Shown here in pieces: positions 23,048-34,600 of a stretch of 64,000 nt of DNA. The notes beneath the pieces were generated by a model. That model saw only the letters and a list, made by a program, of their open reading frames with translations, searched no databases and was not told where the DNA came from. This stretch comes from Leptidea sinapis (Eukaryota > Arthropoda > Insecta > Lepidoptera > Pieridae), in assembly GCF_905404315.1 (NCBI RefSeq), contig NC_066310.1, positions 4,650,001 through 4,714,000 on the forward strand. The letters are read 5' to 3'. Position numbers and translations under genes: made by a program. Every line of letters begins with the position of its first letter. Positions within the stretch are counted from its first letter, which is position 1.

Positions 23048-24240
23048 GAATAACTCGAAAATATTAAAATGTTCAAATTGTAATATTGTAATATGTGAAG
23101 TTTTGGCTTTTGTACAAAATAAATTAGACGTGAATAAGCGGCCGAATACAAGAAAACGCCAAGGGAAGTCATTGCGGAATATAGAAGACATAATCTGTCT
23201 ATTTAAGGAAACGGACCCTGAACTGGTACCAACTTTTGTAGCCAAGAATCTAGAGAAATTACCACCTGTTACTTTTGACCATGTTGACGTGACAGTGTTG
23301 CTAAAAAAGATATTAATTTTAGAAAAATCGATGCAACTAATCCAACACAATTACGTTACAAGAGATGAACTAAATGATAATTGTAAAAAATATTGTAAAA
23401 AGAAACAGTTACGGATGAGTTTCGAAATGTAAATTTGAAAAGAGGGGGGAGGAGTTCGAAATTTTGTGATAGCGAAACTATGACACTTTCAATAAATAAC
23501 GATGACAATATAGATTGTTCACCTCCCTTACGAGAACAAAATGAATTATTGCACTCAAGTCATCCGTCGCCCGCGTTATTATTTGTGAGTGGGAAGATAC
23601 AGCCGTCGTCACCTACACAATCGCAGGTACTTGTAAATAAGACGTTAGTTGCAAAGGAGACGGCATCAGTTTCTGCGAGACGCTCGTGCCTTGTCAATAA
23701 TAAGGATGGTTGCTCTTTCCATTATTGAATAGAACAGCTGAGCCTTCGTGTAAACAGATGTACAATAATAGTATAAAAATAACTTGTACAGAAAAGGATA
23801 CAACAAATAGCGCCTCATTCGCACAGGTAACTCAAAGAGATGGTGAGTGGAAAAAATTTAAACAAACTGAAGAATGAACACTGGTTCAGAAGCGGAGACT
23901 AAGAAATCGTTTTATAAGTCAAACGGGCTGAGCTATTCTTGACTCCGAAAAAATACATCCAAAGTTCAAAGCGGCAGAGACAAAGGTACCACTATTTATT
24001 TCAAATGTAGATAAGAATGTGTCTGAAGAAGACATTATTAATTATGTGAATGAGAAAACTCAAGAAAAGATTTCTTTAGTAAAAATTAATATGAAAAGGC
24101 AACGAGATTATAGCTCCTATAAACTTTTCGTGAACAAATGTAAAATAGATACGTTCTTAGATGACAAGTTGTGGCCATCAGGCATAGCGTTTCGGCGTTT
24201 TCTTAATTTTCACGAGAGGAAAAATAGCAAAAAACATTTA
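23046..24240 (+). pseudogene. LINE-B ORF1 (gag-like), frameshifted, split by the transposon
   Basis: 23046-23432 encodes the N-terminal module (CSNCNIVICEVLAFVQNKLD, DIICLFKETDPELVPTFVAK, LPPVTFDHVDVTVLLKK, then a coiled-coil-like stretch), a module I recognise from lepidopteran LINE ORF1 proteins. 23435-23728 continues it in another frame. 24019-24240 encodes the C-terminal module (SEEDIINYVNEKTQEKISLV, FLDDKLWPSGIAFRRFLNF). The reading frame ran on past the insertion: after 27405 it continues for a few codons to TAA (27422-27424). Role: RNA-binding partner of ORF2. Confidence 0.8.
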
Positions 24241-24348
24241 GGGCCTACGCAGACCGGGACGGCAAGGCAAGGGATTTTAATTTTTACTAATGGACATTCA
24301 ACCGTACTGGTACAGAAATACGACATAAATTGCTATGCTTTAAAATGA

Positions 24349-24444
24349 TGCCGTGGCATTGAAAGGGATTTTATCGCAACACGCGCCACAGGCTCCCGTG
24401 GCGGGATGCCGTGGCATACTGCGGTAGGCAACGGCATGCCACGG
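24349..24444. promoter_or_regulatory. Left subterminal palindromic motifs, candidate transposase-binding sites
   Basis: TGCCGTGGCA occurs at 24349-24358 and 24407-24416, and TGCCACGG at 24437-24444, all in a locally GC-rich stretch just inside the left TIR. The motif is nearly its own reverse complement. Similar motifs lie inside the right end. Function is inferred from position. Confidence 0.55.
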
Positions 24445-24601
24445 ACTCCGGCGCTCGTAGTGATATACTGCGGGGTGCGGCGGCGGGAGTAGAGAAGCGG
24501 GGAATGCACACCAATATTGACCATCCATTTGCGCCCGCGTCTTTGACGACTGTGCTACGTGATTTTTTCGGAGACCAGTTTTTTACGTTTTTTATTCCAA
24601 C

Positions 24602-26695
24602 ATGGAGGAAAAATTAATAACTTTAGTTCAAGACTATGATTATTTATATAATATGTCATCAAAACATTATATGAACACTCAAATGAAGAACAATGCGTGG
24701 AAAAGAATTGGAATAGAAATGAATAAAACAGGTAAGTAAATATTTTTGCACTATAATTATATTTTAAGATTTAACACAGTATTAATGTCTATTTACAATA
24801 TCGTTTTGCCATGGAATAGAGCCCTCATCAGACCTAAAGTAATCTTTAAACATCTCCCGTACTGTCATACCATCTAATGCATTGTTCATATTATTATCGT
24901 TTTCTAAATTAATGCTTACACTTGCTATATTTTGGCTTTCTGTGCTTGTACCACCTATGATGAAATTGTGTAAGCAAGTACATGCTAAAATGATATTATC
25001 AACATATTTTGGTTGAACCTGAATTCCTTTTTGACATAATTCGAAACGTTCTTGAAGTATACCAAATGCATTTTCGACGATACGCCTGGCTCTACTCAAA
25101 CGATAATTGTATATTTTCATTGCTTCATCTGTCAATCGATCGCCACTAAATGGTCTCATAATGTTTGTGGTTAACGGAAAAGCCTCGTCTGCTACAAAAA
25201 CATACGGCAACTCAAGATCTGTCCTCGGTAAACGTTTTTTTGGGGGAATATCGAGGGCATTAGAAGTCAATTTTTTTCCAAATATTGAGTTTTGCATTAT
25301 ACCTCCATCACTATTTCGTCCATATGATCCTACATCTGCAATCACAAATTTATAATTTGCATCCACAACCGCTAGTAGTACGATACTGAAAAACTTTTTA
25401 TAGTTTATGTAGAGACTTCCACTATTGCGAGGTGCTTTTATCTTGAAATGTTTACCATCTATTGCACCGATGCAGTTCGGGAAATTCCATTTTTCATCAA
25501 ATTCCATCGCGATTCGCGTCCATTTTTCCCTTGTTGGTTTTGGCATAACACTAGGTCTTAGGGCATTCCAAATGACTCGGCAAGTTTCATGTACGATAGA
25601 GCGCACTGTACTAAACCCCATGCGATAGCTGTAACCTAGAGACTTGAAGCTACTTCCCGTGATCAAAAATCTGAAAGATAATATAATTAGGGGTAAGTGA
25701 GGCAGAGTGAAAGACAGGGCACAGTTAAACAAAGTCAATTAAATAATACAGTTTACGTATTTATATATAATTATGAATTCCTCATGATATTTTTCCGTCA
25801 CCGTAATGCCAGTGGTAATTTCTACTTAGAAAAAGATTAGCTCAATATAATCCCATAAACACAGCTGGTGCTAACCTAGTCACTATCTAAGGCCTTTTCC
25901 CATTACCTACTTATTCTGTTTCTATACCATTTTACCTGCTTATGTTTTGTTTTAGGTGAAGAATGCCAGAAAATATGGGGTAATATACGTAATAATTTTA
26001 GGAAAGCTCTGAATAACAGAAAAACAAAGAGTGGTGACCCGTACACAAAGCGACGCCCTATCAAGTTTGAAAAAGAGCTGGAGTTTTTGAAAAAATTCAT
26101 TCAGCACAGAAAACAAACCTCGAATCTGGACTCCTCTTCAGAGGATACGCAGACTTCTTTCGCAGAATCCGCTGTCAATGATAATGATGAACGTTCAGTT
26201 TCGCGAATGACCAATGATTCACACCATTCCTTAATAAGACCAGAACCTACAACAACTGCTGAAATACTAAATAAATACATTGAATCGAAAAAGGAGGTGG
26301 ACCCCATTGATTCGTTCTTTCAAACAATGGCTGCCACAGTAAAAAAACTACCAGAAAGAGTGCAGGTCCAAATAAAGAGACAAATATTTAATGTGGTAAC
26401 TGACGCCGAATTAAAATACATAGAGGGAACTCCAGCTCCAACATCTGAAGATGTCTCTAGCTATGAAACCACCTCAGGCTCTGGTTATGAAGCTGCTTCG
26501 GGGTCTGGCTATGGAACCGCCTCAGGCTCTGGTTATGAAGCTGCTTCGGGGTCTGGCTATGGAACTGCCTCAGGCTCTGGTTATGAAGCTGTTTCACGGT
26601 CTGTTTATGGTACCGCCTCTGGCCCTGGCTATGAAGCTGCTTCAGGGTCTGGCTACAAAACTGCAGTTTGTGAATACGAAACTAATCTAAACTAG
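24602..26695 (+). CDS. MADF-BESS protein of the Harbinger element (two exons)
   Basis: Exon 1 is 24602-24731, donor CAG|GTAAGT; exon 2 is 25956-26695, acceptor TTTTAG|GTGAAG. Phases join (43 codons plus one base, then two bases plus 245 codons), giving 289 residues. Residues about 5-90 form a MADF (Myb/SANT-like) domain: LITLVQDYDYLYN, AWKRIGIEM, CQKIWGNIRNNFRKALN. A BESS-type motif follows near residues 165-195 (DSFFQTMAATVKKLPERVQ). The C-terminus is an 8-residue tandem repeat (YEAASGSG / YGTASGSG, about 8 units, 26461-26660). In this superfamily such a partner binds subterminal DNA and helps bring the transposase to the ends. The single intron holds the transposase catalytic exon on the opposite strand. 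No stop or frameshift seen; the splice model is inferred. Confidence 0.85.
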
Positions 26696-27194
26696 TAGGT
26701 ACTCTAAATTAAGTAAAAACAAATAAAGATCCAGGGATTATCAGTGAGAAGGTTTATCAGTGCAAAAACTTGAAAATCGTTATTATGTGTCTACAATACA
26801 TGATTGTACTTGGCAAAAAATATTGTTTTTTTTTTTTAATTTAATAAAAGAAGAAAAAATAAAACTTATACAATCATTTAACTACCCACCTCAAACACAA
26901 GGATAATCTCTGATCGGCTTCAATGGGGTTGCGAAAATTGGTCCTCTGTTTTTCGATATATGGTCGACATATATTCAACAGTGCTTGAAATTTCTCATAA
27001 TCCATTCTATGATAGTCATAAAATTTTTGCACGTCGTATTTTAAATCATTAAATAAATTATTGAATTCACCCTTTGATTCCCTTTCTTTCCATAAATTAT
27101 CAACCCAAAATCTTCTTCTATCCCTATTATTAGCCTGTGCACCTTCTTCTTCATCTGCAATAATCGATATCAACACCAAATCCCAATCTACCAT
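24782..27194 (-). CDS. Harbinger transposase (DDE_Tnp_4 type), two exons
   Basis: Minus-strand exon 1 is 27194-26890 (an in-frame upstream ATG at 27218 is possible), donor TTGAG|GTGGGT; exon 2 is 25670-24782, acceptor TTTCAG|ATTTTTGATC. Phases join through a split Arg codon, giving about 397 residues, a normal length. Exon 1 has the N-terminal helical region (FYDYHRMDYEKFQALL). Exon 2 has the nuclease: CIGAIDGKHFKIKAP (first Asp), DVGSYGRNSDGG, YVFVADEAFPL (second Asp) and SRARRIVENAFGIL (Glu). It is predicted to cut at the TIRs and integrate at TWA sites. Its intron contains MADF exon 2 on the other strand. No disabling change seen. Confidence 0.9.
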
Positions 27195-27285
27195 TTTAAA
27201 ACTGAGGCACACCAACACTCGATCAAACGCAACTGAAGACTAAAAGTGTATCAGGCAGCAGGAGTCGCTGAGGCGTGCTTTGTCG

Positions 27286-27336
27286 TGCCGCGGCACGCCG
27301 TGGCATGCCGTGGCAAAGTGCTGGAATGCCGCGGTA
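27286..27336. promoter_or_regulatory. Right subterminal palindromic motifs, candidate transposase-binding sites
   Basis: A run of four related motifs: TGCCGCGGCA (27286-27295), CGCCGTGGCA (27296-27305), TGCCGTGGCA (27306-27315) and TGCCGCGGTA (27327-27336). The first three are head-to-tail at 10-bp spacing, one helical turn. They mirror the motifs at the left end. Function is inferred. Confidence 0.55.
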
Positions 27337-27469
27337 TCTAAGCGGCCAGTGTGCGCTGACTCACGGCAAAATCCCTTGCCTTGCCGTCCCGGTCTGCGTA
27401 GGCCTTTAGGTGCTGATAAATCATAAAAGGATTAATTGTATTAGATATTATATTGAAACACTGTTATTA

Positions 27470-30300
27470 AAGAGATCTAAAACTATAACAATATAATCAG
27501 TTTAAACTGCAAGTCGCTTAAGAGATCAATAGAGGGTATAAGATTACTAAGCGAAACAGCTGACGTAATTGCATTACAGGAAACGTGGTTGTTGCCCTAT
27601 GAATTGCCCCTACTAGGTACTATAAGTGACAATTTTGGATACACACTACACAGGCACTTCGGCAGTAGACACTTCGGCAGGTATCCTTTCCGGTCGCCCG
27701 TACGATGGTGTGACGTTACTGTATCGCAAAAATGCATTTAGTAAAGTGTCAGTGATTGAGTGTAACAACGTTCGGATATGTGGACTAAAGCTAACCGTAA
27801 GTGACAGTAAAAGTATAGTAATTTTATGTATTTATATGCCGACCAACTCGTATGATAATTTTGTTGATTTTAATGATTGTTTAAGCGCATTGCACACTAT
27901 ATTTGAGGTGGAAGAGAATAGCGGGGTTGAGACCTTTTACATGTTAGGAGACTTCAATGCTCACCCTAATGAACTTTTTTATAATGAAATGTTGAGCTTT
28001 TGTGAAGTCCAAAATTGGATATGTATTGACACAAACTTATGTGCCAATAATACATATACATTTCATAGTGCTTGCGGTTGGTAGTCACGCTCATGGTTGC
28101 AACAGGTGGTTAGGCCATTGTATTATCACTGAATCAGCACGAACTACAGTTATGAATGTATATGTACAATATGACGTGTTTTGGTCGGATCATTATCCCT
28201 TAGTTGTGCAATGTAATTTGAACAACATTAAATCTAAAATAGCTGCAGTAACATCCAGCGTAGTTAGCAATAGAGTTAAGTGGGATCTTAGAAACAACGA
28301 TCAAATAAATCAATATCATGCATTGTGTGATGCTGAATTTAGAACTAGCGGAATACCCCCAGAACTGATTAGTTGTTGCGATAAGTACTGTAATAATAGA
28401 AGTCATCAAGCTATTCTTGATAATATGTATGATAAAATTGTAAAAACATTGTCATACGGAGCTGCTATATCATATAAGAATAGAATTTTCAAAAAATCTA
28501 ACCACATTGAGTGGAATAAGTATGTTAAGGGGCCTCACAAAGAGGCGCGATTAAAATATCAAATGTGGGTTCTTGAAGGACGTCCCCCAAAGGGTAAAAC
28601 ATATAATGAGATGACAGAAGCTAAAAAAATTTTTAAGTCCAAATTAAAATGGTGTCAGGATAGGCAGGATCAGTTTAAAATGGACCAACTTGCTTCTAAT
28701 CAGGCTACCAAAGATTTCAAAAAATTTTGGAATAATACAAAGAGCCTCATTGTTAAACCGACCTTCCCAGTATATATTGGTGATGCAAATGAGCATAATG
28801 AAATTGCGAATAATTTAAGAAACCATTTTTGTATACGGTCACCCCTGCATTCCGATCTGTACAAGGTGAGCGATGCTGAGGTCTTAAATACGCATGAAAA
28901 CATAAAAATACCGGCCAAGTGCATTTCGGATATTATTTCAAAAATGCAACGTGGAAAATCTCCTGGGTATGACAGTCTCAGCATCGAGCACTTTAAGTAT
29001 GTTGGTGTTCATCTTCCGCGTGTTCTCTCTCTGTTTTACACTTTGTGTATAGGTCATTCATATTTACCGGAAGCATTAATGCGAACTATTGTCATCCCTG
29101 TTGTGAAGAATAAAACAGGTGACACTTCTGACATGAGCAACTACCGTCCGATACCCCTTGCTACTACCGCGGCTAAGATACTTGACAGCTTGCTCAATAA
29201 GCAACTTGGTAATTATATTCAAATCCATGATGCGCAATTTGGTTTTAGAACTGGTACGTCAACGGAAAGTGCTATATTAACCTTGAAGCATACTGTCGGG
29301 TACTATACCAATAGGAAAACCTCAGTATTTGCCTGCTTTCTAGACTTGTCTAAGGCGTTTGACCTGGTGTCATATCCAGTAATGTGGGACAAGATGAGAA
29401 GTGCAGTAGTGCCAGAACGGTTCACTGCCATAATCAAGTATTGGTATAACAATCAAAAAAATCAGCTGAGGTGGATGGATGCTCTGTCAGATGTATATCG
29501 ATTAGAATGTGGTGTTAGATAGGGAGGTTTAACGTCTGCGTTACTCTTCAATCTTTATATGATTCACTTGATTGAGGAACTGAGCACGTTGGATGCCACA
29601 TAGATGTAACCTGTTGCAATAATCTTAGTTTCGCAGATGATATGGTACTGCTTAGTCCCTCAATCGGAGGACTTAGGAAGCTTATTTCCATTTGCGAGAC
29701 ATATGCAGCGGCTCACGGCTTAAAATATAACTCATTAAAGAGTCAAGTGATAGTCATGATATTTCGAACTCCAAAACACAAGTCACGAAATTATCCTTGC
29801 TTATTTCTCGCAAATAAAAAGCTAGAGATTGTTGATACGTTCAAATATTTAGGTCACATCATTTCGAATGACTTAAGAGATGACTATGACATAGAGCGGG
29901 AGCGTAGAGCGCTGTCAGTGAGGAGTAATATGCTCGCCCGCAGGTTTGCTCGAAGCACAAATAAAGTTAAAGCGTTATTATTCAAAGCATTCTGCCAGTC
30001 TTTTTACTCGAGCAGCTTATGGGTGTCATATTCGCGCGGGGCTTATAGCGTTCTACGTGTCACATATAATAATGCGTTTAGGAGGCTGTTAGGCTGCCGT
30101 GGCATTGCAGCGCCTCTTGAATGTTTGCTGAGGTATGTGTGGACGGTTTCCATGCCATAATGCGCAAAAAAGCGGACTCCATGTTGCAGCGTCTACGTGT
30201 AAGCAGTAACAGCATCCTAAAGATGATTGCTGCTAGAGCTGACTGTTCCTCCCAGAAACACTGGATACATAGCTCTAGGTTTATGAATATATTTCACTAA
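27470..30300 (+). pseudogene. LINE-B ORF2 (endonuclease plus reverse transcriptase), frameshifted
   Basis: Endonuclease: LNCKSL start motif near 27510, LQETWLLP (catalytic Glu region), GVTLLYRK, ILCIYMPTNS and MLGDFNAHP (catalytic Asp/Asn), reaching 28084, with the frame then shifting to 28002-29522 (VFWSDHYPLV is the SDH motif). Reverse transcriptase: KMQRGKSPGYDSLSIEHFK, NYRPIPLATT, FLDLSKAFDLVSYPVMWDK (first Asp) and ECGVR-stop-GGLTSALLFNLYM, where a stop at 29520 replaces the usual Q/R codon before GG. SFADDMVLL near 29630 gives the catalytic Asp pair. 29642-30300 is the C-terminal region (FKYLGHIISND). The features show an apurinic-type endonuclease LINE. Several breaks make it inactive. 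Confidence 0.85.
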
Positions 30301-30399
30301 TAATACTAACGTAGTTCATAATAAATATTGTTACTAATACATTTACTAATATATATGGAGATGTCTCTGAATTAAATAAATAAATAAGCTAATAAGTAA

Positions 30400-31634
30400 G
30401 AAAACGGTAGTAAAAATTAAAGTAAAATATTATTTTTCCAAAAAATATTATACTTACAATATTATGTTTTTAAATATATAATGTGGTTAGCTTTCTTTTA
30501 GGAATTGTTTTGTTTATTTAGTTTAATAATACGAGGGGCACACTTAAAAGTGAAACCTAGTTCATTACAGAATTTACATAAGACTTTAATCCATGTAGAA
30601 ATTGCTTCTAAGAAAACATTTTTATAATCTGCAATCAGCCGCCAGCCTATAATTAGTTGAAGTCGGAGATTTCGTTTTTTTTTAAGACTAAACAGCCTCA
30701 CTGCCTTTTTATCTGTTCACCTCATCGGCATTATCAAGTTATCCCGAGGCGCTAGGTTTGGGATCGTGGTTGAGACGTTCTATATTATGTAGTTTTTTTT
30801 AACGAGCAAACAGGCCAGAGGTTTACGGGATGGAACGTGCTGCGGCAACCACCCAGAGACTTCAGCAACACAAGGAGTCAAGCAGTAAGTAGCCGACCTT
30901 TAAGGGGGGGTTTGCTATATGCTTGAATGTCTCTAACGCGTATCGATATAAAAAAACTGCAGTTAGTAATTGATTTCACATAGTAACAGAACGCCAGACG
31001 TCAACTTGATACGGGTAGAATTTCGCATTTTGATGTAATATCCGGAGGGAAATTCACCTGTTGGTATTAACTATTAATTATTATACCCAGATACTCAGGT
31101 TTTTCATGATTGCTCACATCCCAAGGAAAAATTACCTAGATAAAAACAGCATACTAAAGAGTACGCTGTTTAGGTAAAACAGCGGAAATTGTTTTAGAAG
31201 TTCGAATTCGGTATTTTTAATGAAATGCTTTTAGAATTGTATTCAAACATTTTTGAAGACATCCATGGACTATCGAATATGGAACACCGCTGTAGAACAA
31301 TCCTTCCTGCATATATTATCAATGCGAAAGTTTGTAAGAATGTATGGAAATATGTTTGTTACTCTTTTACGCAAAAAATAGGTTACACATCGGAATAGCA
31401 CATAGGTTATATTTGTTATTTATAAAGATATAGGTGTACTCGTAAGTGGCAAGTTAGTACGAATAAACTTTGCCATCTGCAAGCTATTCTGGTGTGCATC
31501 GCAAAAACCGTTGGATTTACACGCATGTAATGTTTAATGGAGATCTTTTTTTTTAATCTTAAATATTCCCACAAAAAGCCCGTGACAGCATATGTGTTGC
31601 ACAACTACGTGTAAGCCATTATCGCCAAAATTAG
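30400..31634. other. Intergenic, with one repeat fragment
   Basis: No gene. The segment 30795-30885 (AACGAGCAAACAGGCCAGAGG, GTGCTGCGGCAACCACCC) looks like a piece of a dispersed lepidopteran SINE-type repeat. The rest is unassigned. Confidence 0.4.
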
Positions 31635-34600
31635 CCCTGTACTTTCCCCGGGGCGTAAAAAGAATAGGGGAGTCCCAGGCCCATGGGTGTCGTAAGAGGT
31701 GACTAAGGGCTTTTTAGAAGTGGGAGAGTCACGCTGCCGTCTTATGACGTCAGCACAATCGGGCCAGACTCGCCCGGGTTAATTACCACACTCGCACAGA
31801 ATACCGGCGTGAAGTAGCGGCCTAGTGCCGCTATGTTTCGCATAGGTTAGTGTCGAGGACCGGAGGCCACCCCCTCCCCCCCCCCCCCCCCTAACAAAAT
31901 ATGAGAGCGGTCCGTAAAAAGATATTACCCCAGGAGGGTACCGGCTCTACCAGAGCCGGTGAATCCCTCCCCGAGCACTCTCGCTCGGGCTGCCCTTCGT
32001 ATTCTGGGGTGGGCACAGAACCGCGCATGACCGAGGACAAACGAGGCAGTAACACCACGGCACCCCGCTCCACACTCAACGTGGACTTTTGCAATATCAG
32101 GGGAATTCACTCCAATTTAAACACCGTCCACCACCACCTTGAGACGGCCTTGCGTTTCCTTACGGAGACGCAGATATCTCGACCTAGCGATACGCCATAT
32201 TTAACGTACCCCGGGTACAAAATAGAGCATAATTTTTTGCCTCATGCCGGGGTATGTGTGTACGTTAGGGAGGATATCTGCTGTCGCCGTCTCGGCAATT
32301 TTGAGGGTAGGGACCTGTCTACTCTCTGGCTCCGCGTAGATTTAGAGGACCGCGTCCGTATCTATGCGTGTCTACAGGTCCCATAGTGGTAACGCAGAAA
32401 CCGATCTCTCAGGTCTTTGTCGACGCTCCTCTCGGAACGTCCGACCATTGCCTGGTCAGGAGTGTAGTGCCTATCCGACGCCAACGTCGCAGATCCGCCG
32501 CGTTTGGCACTACAAGTCAGCAGATTGGGATAGGATGCGTTCCTTTTTGCATCCTACCCTTGGGGCAAGGTTTGTTTCCCTTCGGATGATCCTAGTGCCT
32601 GTGCCGTTGCAGTAGCCGATGTGATACTGCAGGGCATGGATATTTTTATACCAAGCTCTGTAGTACCGATCGGTGGCAGATCACAGCCCTGGTTCGATGC
32701 GTCAGTTAAAGCAGCATCTGACTGCAAAAAACAGGCGTATCGAACTTGGGTTGCGGCGCTGGGCATAAAGGATCCAAACTGCATAGTTCTTAAGAGGAAA
32801 TATAACCGTGCCTCCAGATTTTTTAAGCGGCAAATCGCCCGTGCGAAGTCTAAGCACGTCGTCAAAATCGGCGAGCAGCTTTCCAGTTACCCGACCGGAA
32901 CACGCAAGTTCTGGTCGGTGTCGAAAGCTGCTCTTGGTAACTTCAACCAGCCATCTATGCCGCCGTTGCAAATGAGGAATGACCCCCTGGCCCATACGGC
33001 AAAAGAGAAAGCCGAGCTCCTGTGCGCTCTTTTCGCCTCCAACTCGACTCTTGACGACAACGGAAAATCACCGCCGACCATCCCGCGGTGTCAGAGCTCT
33101 ATGCCTGAAGTACAGTTCAGACAGAAAACTGTTAGACGAGCTCTGTTTTCGTTGGACGTCAGGAAGTCAAGCGGGCCGGATGGCATTTCTCCAATTGTGC
33201 TTAGTACGCGTGCCCCTGAGTTCACACCGGTGCTAACGCGTTTATTCCGGCACTCTTATTCCAAATGCGAAGTTCCTGACTCATGGAAGTCAGCCCTTGT
33301 CCATCCGATCCAAAAAAAAGGAGACAGTTCGGATCCGGCGAACTACAGGCCTATTGCTATCACTCCCTGCTCTCCAAAATCATGGAGAGCATAATTAGCC
33401 GCCAGCTTTTAGTATACCTAGAGGGTCACCAGTTGATCAACGACCGACAGTACGGCTTTCGCCATGGACGGTCGGCAGGTGATCTTCTGGAATACCTAAC
33501 ACATAGATGGGCGGCGGCTATTGAAAGCAAGGGGGAAGGCCTGGCAGTTAGCCTGGACATAGCGAAGGCCTTTGATCGTGTATGGCACAAGGCGCTCCTC
33601 TCAAAACTTCCATCATTTGGGCTTCCCGAGAGCTTGTGCAAGTGGACCTCCAGCTTCCTCACTGGGCGTAACATACAGGTCGTTGTCGACGGATATTGCT
33701 CGAACCCGAAGCCCGTGAATGCTGGAGTGCCCCAAGGCTGTGTGCTATCTCCTACGCTGTTTCTTCTGCATATCAATGATATGTTGGACACCTCCAACAT
33801 ACATTGCTATGCAGACGACAGCACTGGTGATGCCATATACACGGGCCATGCAGGTCTCTCTCGGGAAATCGTCGACCAGTGCCGGAAGAAACTTGTGTCT
33901 TCTATCGAGTCCTCTCTCGAGAAGGTCGCGGAATGGGGTAAATTGAACCTTGTCCAATTTAACCCCCAGAAGACTCAAGTTTGCGCGTTTACCACTAAAA
34001 AAACCCCATTTGTCGCATCACCGCTCTTAGACAACACTTCCCTAAAAGCCTCGCCTAGTATCGGAATACTGGGTCTTGAAATCTCGAGCGATTGCCAATT
34101 CCGTGGCCATCTGGAGGGCAAAGCCAAATTGGCTTCGAAGAAGCTGGGCGTCCTCAATAGAGCACGGCAACACTTCAAGCCGGCCCACATTCTAGCGCTC
34201 TACAAAGCGCAGGTCCGGCCACACATGGAGTATTGCTGTCATCTCTGGTCTGGCGCACCCCAGTATCTGCTCGATCCATTTGACCGCGTGCAACGTAGAT
34301 CACCTCGAATTGTCGGGGACTCAGTGCCCTGTGAACGGCTGGATCTCTTGGCGTTGCGTAGAGACGTCGCTTCATTGTGTGTCTTCTACCGCATTTATCA
34401 CGGGGAGTGTTCCGAAGAGCTGTTTAACCTGATTCCTGCCGCCGAATTCCACCTTCGCACGACACGCCACAAGTTAGGATATCATCCCCACCATCTGGAT
34501 GTGTGGCGGTCCTCCATAGTGCGGTTTTCAAGGAGCTTTCTCCCTCGTACTACAAAGCTGTGGAATGAGCTTCCCCGTGCGGTGTTTCCGGGACGATACG

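Larger units (their letters stand above)
24241..27405. mobile_element. PIF/Harbinger DNA transposon, structurally intact (3165 bp)
   Basis: Terminal inverted repeats of 38 bp (24241-24278 and 27368-27405) match at 37 positions, with only the outermost base differing; the shared outer part is GGCCTACGCAGACCGGGACG. It is flanked by TTA on both sides (24238-24240 and 27406-27408), the 3-bp target expected for this superfamily. Inside are a DDE transposase gene (minus) and a MADF-BESS gene (plus), the usual two-gene content (nuclease plus Myb/MADF-type DNA-binding partner). Both frames are open after splicing. It sits inside LINE-B ORF1 and so is younger than that insertion. Possibly autonomous. 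Confidence 0.95.
23040..30390 (+). mobile_element. LINE-B, two-ORF non-LTR retrotransposon interrupted by a Harbinger transposon
   Basis: ORF1 remnants at 23046-24240, then the Harbinger insertion 24241-27405, then the ORF1 end, endonuclease, reverse transcriptase and a tail with an (AAATA)n-like end at about 30372-30388. ORF1 and ORF2 both carry stops and frameshifts, so LINE-B is dead. It is long for a copy in this window (about 4.2 kb without the insertion). Confidence 0.85.

Noticed and set aside
26451..26690. Plus-strand frame rich in MKLL/MEPPQ repeats
   Set aside because: Shifted-frame shadow of the MADF protein's SGSG repeat.
31870..31893. Run of about 20 C residues as a regulatory G-quadruplex
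   Set aside because: Lies in a dead LINE 5' region, and the run length may be an assembly or polymerase artefact (copy 2 has a shorter run).
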